Made by a program: the position numbers and the translations under genes | Notes under the pieces: generated by a model | Database searches by the model: none | Told to the model about the DNA's origin: nothing | Seen by the model: the letters and a program-made list of their open reading frames with translations, nothing else | DNA from: Streptomyces melanogenes | GTDB lineage: Bacteria; Actinomycetota; Actinomycetes; Streptomycetales; Streptomycetaceae | Length of the DNA stretch: 64,000 nt | Reading direction: 5' to 3' | NCBI RefSeq assembly: GCF_014649795.1 | Contig: NZ_BMTS01000013.1 | Location: 124,001 to 188,000, forward strand | Shown here: in pieces, positions 59,770 through 64,000 of the stretch | Numbering within the stretch: the first letter of the stretch is position 1 | Layout: each line of letters begins with the position of its first letter

Positions 59770-60873
59770 TCAGGCGTCGTCGCCCTCTTCGGACTCCTCG
59801 GCGAGGCCCTTGTTGAGGACCCGTCCCTCGCCCGGGGCGAGGGTGCCGAGGATCCGCTCCAGATCGTCCATCGAAGCGAACTCGACGACGATCTTTCCCT
59901 TCTTCTGGCCGAGGTCGACCTTCACCCGCGTCTCGAAGCGGTCCGAAAGCCGGGAGGCCAGATCGGAGAGCGCGGGCGCCAGCCGGGTCCCGGCGCGCGG
60001 GCCCTTCGCCTTGGCCGTGCTCTTCGGCTCCGAGTTCAGCAGGGTCACGATCTCTTCGACCGCCCGCACCGAAAGCCCCTCAGCCACGATGCGGTGCGCC
60101 AGCCGGTCCTGCTCGTCCGAGTCGTCGACGGAGAGCAGTGCCCGGGCGTGGCCCGCCGAGAGGACCCCGGCCGCCACCCTGCGCTGAACCGGCGGCGAGA
60201 GCCGCAGCAGGCGCAGGGTGTTGGAGACCTGCGGGCGCGACCGGCCGATGCGGTCGGCCAGCTGGTCATGCGTGCACTCGAAGTCCCTCAGCAGCTGGTC
60301 GTAGGCCGCCGCCTCTTCCAGCGGGTTCAGCTGGGAGCGGTGCAGGTTCTCCAGGAGGGCGTCCAGGAGCAGCTTGTCGTCGTCCGTGTCCCGCACGATC
60401 GAGGGGATCCGCTCCAGGCCCGCCTCACGGCAGGCCCGCCAGCGCCGCTCACCCATGATGAGCTCGAAGCGCTCGGACGACAGCTGCCGTACGACGACAG
60501 GCTGGAGCAGTCCGACTTCCTTGATGGAGGTGATGAGCTCGGCGAGGGCGTCCTCGTCGAACACCTCACGCGGCTGGCGCGGGTTGGGCGTGATCGAGTC
60601 CAGCGGCAGCTCCGCGAAGTACGCCCCGGCGGGCGCCTTCAGCTGGGGTGCCGTCGGCTCGGGCGCCTGGACCGGCACCGATGTTTCACGTGAAACGGAA
60701 GGCGTCGCGAGCGTGGCCACCTTCGCCGCCGCCACCCCGCGCTCCGCCGTCAGCATCGGCACCGCCGCCGGGGACGTGGAGGCCGTCCCCATCGAGGGTG
60801 CGGGCTTCTCCTGCGGGGCGGCGGGGATCAGCGCACCGAGCCCGCGCCCCAGACCTCTACGTCGCTCACTCAC
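59770..60873 (-). CDS. parB: Chromosome partitioning protein ParB
   Basis: A 367-aa CTPase/clamp protein that binds parS and spreads on neighbouring DNA. The N-terminal segment (1-70) starts MSERRRGLGRGLGALIPAAP, the ParA-contact motif. The N domain has NPRQPREVFDEDAL and the CTP-binding region LIMGERRWRACREAGL. The central HTH domain (about 180-270) has DQLADRIGRSRPQVSNTLRLL, and the C-terminal dimer domain includes KGKIVVEFASMDDLERIL. ATG 60873 overlaps the parA stop by 4 nt. A parS site lies within the linker between the first 25 and 80 residues. Confidence 0.97.
   Translation of the reverse strand: MSERRRGLGRGLGALIPAAPQEKPAPSMGTASTSPAAVPMLTAERGVAAAKVATLATPSVSRETSVPVQAPEPTAPQLKAPAGAYFAELPLDSITPNPRQPREVFDEDALAELITSIKEVGLLQPVVVRQLSSERFELIMGERRWRACREAGLERIPSIVRDTDDDKLLLDALLENLHRSQLNPLEEAAAYDQLLRDFECTHDQLADRIGRSRPQVSNTLRLLRLSPPVQRRVAAGVLSAGHARALLSVDDSDEQDRLAHRIVAEGLSVRAVEEIVTLLNSEPKSTAKAKGPRAGTRLAPALSDLASRLSDRFETRVKVDLGQKKGKIVVEFASMDDLERILGTLAPGEGRVLNKGLAEESEEGDDA
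60683..60696. other. parS: parS site inside parB
   Basis: Exact GTTTCACGTGAAAC in the coding sequence, read as V-S-R-E-T in the disordered N-terminal linker of ParB. ParB therefore has a binding site within its own gene. Confidence 0.94.
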
Positions 60874-61949
60874 TGGATCCCCTCCGACATGCTGTGCTGG
60901 TTGTTCTGAATGCCCGCGGGGATGTGCGTCGTCGGGTCGTAATTGATGCCGACACCGCGCAGTGCGATCTCACGAGCGGCTTCGAGATACGAGAGCGAGC
61001 CGCTGGAGCCCGGGTCATAGGTGAGCACCGTCTGGCCGTAGCTCGGAGCCTCCGAGATACGGACCGATCGCGGGATGCTCGTCCGCAGGACCTCATGGCC
61101 GAAGTGGCTGCGCACCTCGTCGGCCACCTGGGAGGCGAGCCTGGTCCTGCCGTCGTACATGGTGAGCAGGATCGTCGAGACATGCAGTGCGGGGTTGAGA
61201 TGCCCGCGCACCAGATCGACGTTCCGCAGCAGCTGGCCCAGCCCTTCCAGCGCGTAGTACTCGCACTGGATGGGGATCAGGACCTCGGCACCGGCGACGA
61301 GCGCGTTGACGGTGAGGAGTCCCAGGGACGGCGGGCAGTCAATCAGGATGTAATCCAGCGGCTGCTCGTACGCCTGGATGGCGCGCTGCAGCCGGCTCTC
61401 CCGTGCCACCAGGGACACCAGCTCGATCTCCGCACCGGCCAGGTCGATCGTGGCCGGGGCGCAGAAGAGGCCCTCCACGTCCCGGACCGGCTGGACGACC
61501 TCGGAGAGCGGTCGGCTCTCCACCAGGACGTCATAGATCGAGGGGACCTCGGCGTGGTGGTCTATCCCCAGCGCGGTGGAGGCGTTGCCCTGCGGGTCGA
61601 GGTCGACGACCAGAACCCGGGCACCGTGCAGCGCCAGCGAGGCGGCGAGATTGACCGTGGTGGTGGTCTTTCCCACGCCGCCCTTCTGGTTGGCGACCAC
61701 CATGATGCGTGTCTGCTCCGGCCGGGGCAGCCCCTCGCCGGCACGGCCGAGAGCTTCCACCGCCAGCTGGGCAGCACGACCGATGGGGGTGTCGTCCATC
61801 GGGGGCGGTGTTTCACGTGAAACATCCTCCCCCGCCGACTCGGTACGGGGACCGGGGACCGGATCGGTCATCGGTCCCGCGATGTTGGCGTCGGACCGCA
61901 AGGATTCACTCTCCTCGACTTCAGGCTCGCAATGCACAGAGCCTGCCAT
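60870..61949 (-). CDS. parA: Chromosome partitioning ATPase ParA
   Basis: A 359-aa Walker-type ATPase. I place the start at ATG 61949 (MAGSVHCEPEVEESESLRSD), matching the S. coelicolor protein as I recall it. A GTG at 62132 in frame would add 61 residues but would translate the parS and DnaA-box region. The ATPase has the deviant Walker A VVANQKGGVGKTTT (about 83-96), the Walker A' DLDPQGNAST, and Walker B ILIDCPPSLGLLT. It positions ParB-parS complexes and interacts with Scy at hyphal tips. The parA and parB genes overlap by 4 nt. The N-terminal 75 residues are acidic and hold a parS site. Confidence 0.96.
   Translation of the reverse strand: MAGSVHCEPEVEESESLRSDANIAGPMTDPVPGPRTESAGEDVSRETPPPMDDTPIGRAAQLAVEALGRAGEGLPRPEQTRIMVVANQKGGVGKTTTTVNLAASLALHGARVLVVDLDPQGNASTALGIDHHAEVPSIYDVLVESRPLSEVVQPVRDVEGLFCAPATIDLAGAEIELVSLVARESRLQRAIQAYEQPLDYILIDCPPSLGLLTVNALVAGAEVLIPIQCEYYALEGLGQLLRNVDLVRGHLNPALHVSTILLTMYDGRTRLASQVADEVRSHFGHEVLRTSIPRSVRISEAPSYGQTVLTYDPGSSGSLSYLEAAREIALRGVGINYDPTTHIPAGIQNNQHSMSEGIQ
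61810..61823. other. parS: parS site inside parA
   Basis: Exact GTTTCACGTGAAAC in the coding sequence of the acidic N-terminal tail, read in the V-S-R-E-T frame (within GEDVSRETPP). Confidence 0.94.
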
Positions 61950-61986
61950 GCTTTCGGGGTCGTGAACCAGCGAGGCCCGTTCTTCT

Positions 61987-62013
61987 GTGGATGAATCCAG
62001 CTCTGTGGACAAC
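61987..62013. promoter_or_regulatory. Two DnaA boxes upstream of parA
   Basis: TGTGGACAA at 62005-62013 is an exact Streptomyces DnaA box (TTGTCCACA on the other strand), and TGTGGATGA at 61987-61995 differs from TTATCCACA by one base. They are 18 bp apart and 38-64 bp before the parA ATG, in the 279-bp gap with rsmG. DnaA might couple parAB expression to initiation; this is inference. Confidence 0.6.
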
Positions 62014-62116
62014 TCCGTAGCCCGTGAGGGGGACTCCAGGGCCCCGCCCAAGGGCTTGCGGTCGCGCGGCGCGGCATTATGGCCGCGGCTGATGATTCCA
62101 TGCAGCAGAGAGCGAC

Positions 62117-62130
62117 GTTTCACGTGAAAC
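62117..62130. other. parS: parS site upstream of parA
   Basis: Exact GTTTCACGTGAAAC in the parA-rsmG intergenic region, 168 bp before the chosen parA start. It is the copy nearest to oriC within the window and is well placed for ParB autoregulation of parAB. Confidence 0.93.
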
Positions 62131-62228
62131 ACGATGCACGCGGCCTGCGGTCAGATCGTTACGACACTCCGAAATGCGTACGTATCGTGCCTTCTATGGA
62201 GCATCCACCCCTCGGCGGGCCCCGCGGG

Positions 62229-62948
62229 TCAGCGGCGGCGCCTGGTGCGGCCGGTCCTGGCGGCCTTGGCGCGCTTGGCAGCGAACCGCACACCGCCCGG
62301 GCTCTCCCCGACCTCGACCCGCACGACCGTGGACAGCGGGTCCACGATGCCCTCGCCGACGTGCAGCACTGAGGTGTTCACCACACCGAGCTTGCTCAGC
62401 GCGGCCCGCGCACCCAGGATCTCCTCCTCGGCGGTGTCGCCCTTGAGCGCCAGCATCTCGCCGTAGGGGCGCAGCAGGGGCACGCCCCACCCGGCCAGCC
62501 GGTCCAGCGGGGCCACCGCACGGGCCGTGACCACGTGCACCGGCTGCACCTTACCCAGCATCTCCTCTGCCCGGCCGCGCACCACGGTCACATGGTCCAG
62601 ACCCAGCAGCTCCACGACTTCCTGGAGGAAATTGGTGCGCCGCAGCAGCGGCTCAAGGAGCGTGATCTTCAGATCCGGGCGGACCAGCGCCAGCGGGATG
62701 CCAGGCAGCCCGGCCCCGGAGCCGACGTCGCAGACCGTGACGCCCTCCGGAACGACCTCGGAGAGCACGGCGCAATTGAGCAGGTGGCGCTCCCAGAGCC
62801 GGGGCACCTCGCGCGGACCGATCAGGCCGCGCTTGACTCCCGCGTCCGCGAGCAGCTCGGCGTACCGGACGGCCTCCGGGAAGTACTCGCCGAATACCGC
62901 GCGCGCCTCTTCGGGCGCCTGGGGAAGCTCTGCTGCTGCCTCCGTCAC
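62229..62948 (-). CDS. rsmG: 16S rRNA (guanine-N7) methyltransferase RsmG (GidB)
   Basis: A 239-aa SAM-dependent methyltransferase from GTG 62948 (MTEAAAELPQAPEEARAVFG). The SAM motif is CDVGSGAGLPGIPLALVRPD and the catalytic region is VVTARAVAPLDRLAGW. It methylates G527 of 16S rRNA; loss gives low-level streptomycin resistance and can raise antibiotic production in Streptomyces. It ends in a basic Arg-rich tail. It is part of the conserved yidC-jag-rsmG-parAB group, 110 bp after jag. Confidence 0.96.
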   Translation of the reverse strand: MTEAAAELPQAPEEARAVFGEYFPEAVRYAELLADAGVKRGLIGPREVPRLWERHLLNCAVLSEVVPEGVTVCDVGSGAGLPGIPLALVRPDLKITLLEPLLRRTNFLQEVVELLGLDHVTVVRGRAEEMLGKVQPVHVVTARAVAPLDRLAGWGVPLLRPYGEMLALKGDTAEEEILGARAALSKLGVVNTSVLHVGEGIVDPLSTVVRVEVGESPGGVRFAAKRAKAARTGRTRRRR

Positions 62949-63058
62949 GGGGGACCGTCCTTCCGTACCGCGCTTCCCGCGCTGGGGTGGCTGACTATCA
63001 GGCTGACAAAGATCGGCCCCGCCTGCGAACAGACGGGGCCGAACAAGCAAGGAACCGC

Positions 63059-63568
63059 TCAGGCGGGGAGCACGACGACGAAGCGCTGCGGCTCCTCGCC
63101 CTCGGACTCGCTGCGCAGACCGGCGGCGGCGACCGCGTCGTGCACGACCTTGCGCTCGAACGGCGTCATGGGCTGGAGCTTGACCGGCTGGCCGGATTCC
63201 TTGACCTCGTCCGCGGTCTTGGCACCCAGCTCGGCCAGCTCCGTGCGCTTCTTGGCCCGGAAGCCGGCGATGTCGAGCATCAGACGGCTGCGGTCGCCGG
63301 TCTCCCGGTGCACGGCCAGTCGCGTCAGCTCCTGGAGCGCCTCCAGCACCTCACCGTCACGGCCGACGAGCTTCTGCAGGTCACGGCTGCCGGAGTCGCT
63401 GATGATCGAAACCGCGGCACGGTCCGCCTCGACGTCCATGTCGATGTCGCCGTCCAGGTCGGCGATGTCGAGCAGGCCCTCAAGGTAGTCGGCGGCGATC
63501 TCCCCCTCCTGCTCCAGGCGGGACAGGGTGTCGACACCCTCGGCGGCCGGGGTGGTGCCTTCCGTCAC
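63059..63568 (-). CDS. jag: Jag/KhpB RNA-binding protein (KH and R3H domains)
   Basis: A 169-aa protein from GTG 63568 (MTEGTTPAAEGVDTLSRLEQ). The KH domain (60-115) has SDSGSRDLQKLVGRDGEVLE, and the R3H domain (120-165) has ELGAKTADEVKESG and PMTPFERKVVHDAV, a very conserved end. It binds RNA and is linked to cell envelope or division control in other Gram-positives. It follows yidC by 14 nt and is therefore co-transcribed with it. Confidence 0.94.
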   Translation of the reverse strand: MTEGTTPAAEGVDTLSRLEQEGEIAADYLEGLLDIADLDGDIDMDVEADRAAVSIISDSGSRDLQKLVGRDGEVLEALQELTRLAVHRETGDRSRLMLDIAGFRAKKRTELAELGAKTADEVKESGQPVKLQPMTPFERKVVHDAVAAAGLRSESEGEEPQRFVVVLPA

Positions 63569-63582
63569 GGATGGACTCCTTC

Positions 63583-64000
63583 TTACTTCTTGGACGGGTG
63601 CTTGGGCCGCTGCTGACCCTTGCGCTGTCCGGACTGGGCCTTGCTGCGTGCGGTACCGGAGGCCGGCTTGGCGGCCGGCTTGGACTTGGCGTCCTGCGGC
63701 GCGTCCTGCTTCGCCCCGGACCCCTCGTCCGACGTGCCCTTGTCCAGCGAGGTCTTCGCCGGTTCCTCGGCGTCGGCCGTGCCCTGCTGGGCGACCGCAC
63801 CGGACTGGCGCTGGGCCTTGGTCTGGCGCTTGGGCTGCTGCCGCTTGGGCCCGCTGCCCTCCGCCTCGGCCGCGGTGGCCTCGCTCTTCACCACGGAGCC
63901 GTCGGCCTGGGCCGCGAAGCCCTGCTTGGCCAGGCCGGTGATGAACTTGCGCTCGTTGTCGTTGCGGTCCGGGCCCTTGGCCACGATCGCCTGGACCACG
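63583..64000 (-). CDS. yidC: Membrane protein insertase YidC, C-terminal part
   Basis: The last 138 or so codons of a gene that runs off the right edge. Residues seen begin VVQAIVAKGPDRNDNERKF-type text (as MVQAIVAKGPDRNDNERKFI), the cytoplasmic end of YidC, followed by a 100-residue tail rich in Lys, Gln and Ala that ends RPKHPSKK. Such basic tails bind the ribosome. Identity rests on the tail pattern plus the fixed gene order before jag, rsmG and parAB, since the membrane domain lies outside the window. Confidence 0.85.
   Translation of the reverse strand, partial: VVQAIVAKGPDRNDNERKFITGLAKQGFAAQADGSVVKSEATAAEAEGSGPKRQQPKRQTKAQRQSGAVAQQGTADAEEPAKTSLDKGTSDEGSGAKQDAPQDAKSKPAAKPASGTARSKAQSGQRKGQQRPKHPSKK

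Noticed and set aside
61950..62132. Longer ParA starting at GTG 62132, which would add 61 residues
   Set aside because: The extra stretch is made of a parS site and two DnaA boxes with no recognisable protein pattern, and the shorter start fits the family as I recall it.

Overview
The window is a piece of a Streptomyces chromosome core. The base composition is very GC-rich, and gene starts are often GTG or TTG behind GGAGG-type Shine-Dalgarno sites. Genus-specific genes are present (ssgA with its IclR-type regulator, a DUF5326 protein, an SCO3897-like protein), and the gene order matches what I remember of S. coelicolor around SCO3949 to SCO3883. The right edge (yidC, jag, rsmG, parAB) is the classic oriC-proximal set, so oriC/dnaA should lie just beyond position 64000. 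Minus-strand genes are therefore co-oriented with replication. I see no phage, insertion sequence, CRISPR array, rRNA or tRNA.

Layout. 1-610: start of a secreted coiled-coil protein that runs off the left edge. 0.75-8.7 kb: GAF sensor kinase and the cytochrome bd operon cydA-cydB-cydCD with a Rex operator. 8.9-14.4 kb: cyclophilin-like protein, HisC/Pat aminotransferase, LacI regulator, PPP-type phosphatase, and a two-helix membrane protein with a TTA codon. 14.5-17.9 kb: thiC behind a TPP riboswitch, and a YibE/F protein. 17.9-19.2 kb: the sporulation pair ssgA/ssgR. 19.3-30.6 kb: small metabolic and regulatory genes, including a TTA-containing flavohemoglobin-like gene, a divergent MarR/MFS pair and a serine hydrolase. 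30.7-36 kb: dnaB, a MATE exporter, and the rpsF-ssb-rpsR-rplI operon. 36-45.3 kb: envelope genes femX, an alanine-racemase-like gene, a GT87 mannosyltransferase, a class A PBP, and padR with inositol-phosphate synthase. 45.4-59.4 kb: an MFS protein, an SCO3897-like protein, cca, then a long plus-strand run (DUF6049, murJ, pseudokinase, sigM, anti-sigma factor, trxB, trxA) with the same order as the mycobacterial mviN-sigM-trx region. 59.4-64 kb: an acetyltransferase, parB, parA, rsmG, jag and the end of yidC.

The strongest signal beyond the genes is the centromere. I count 24 exact copies of the 14-bp parS palindrome GTTTCACGTGAAAC, ten of them in groups of two to four within clusters where neighbouring sites are often exactly 24 bp apart. 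Several sites are the centre of longer terminator-like palindromes. Three lie inside coding sequence in a stop-free frame, and one supplies the probable start codon of CydCD. DnaA-box clusters lie in front of dnaB and parA. Together these suggest that replication, segregation and cell-wall genes are interleaved with shared DNA-binding landmarks.
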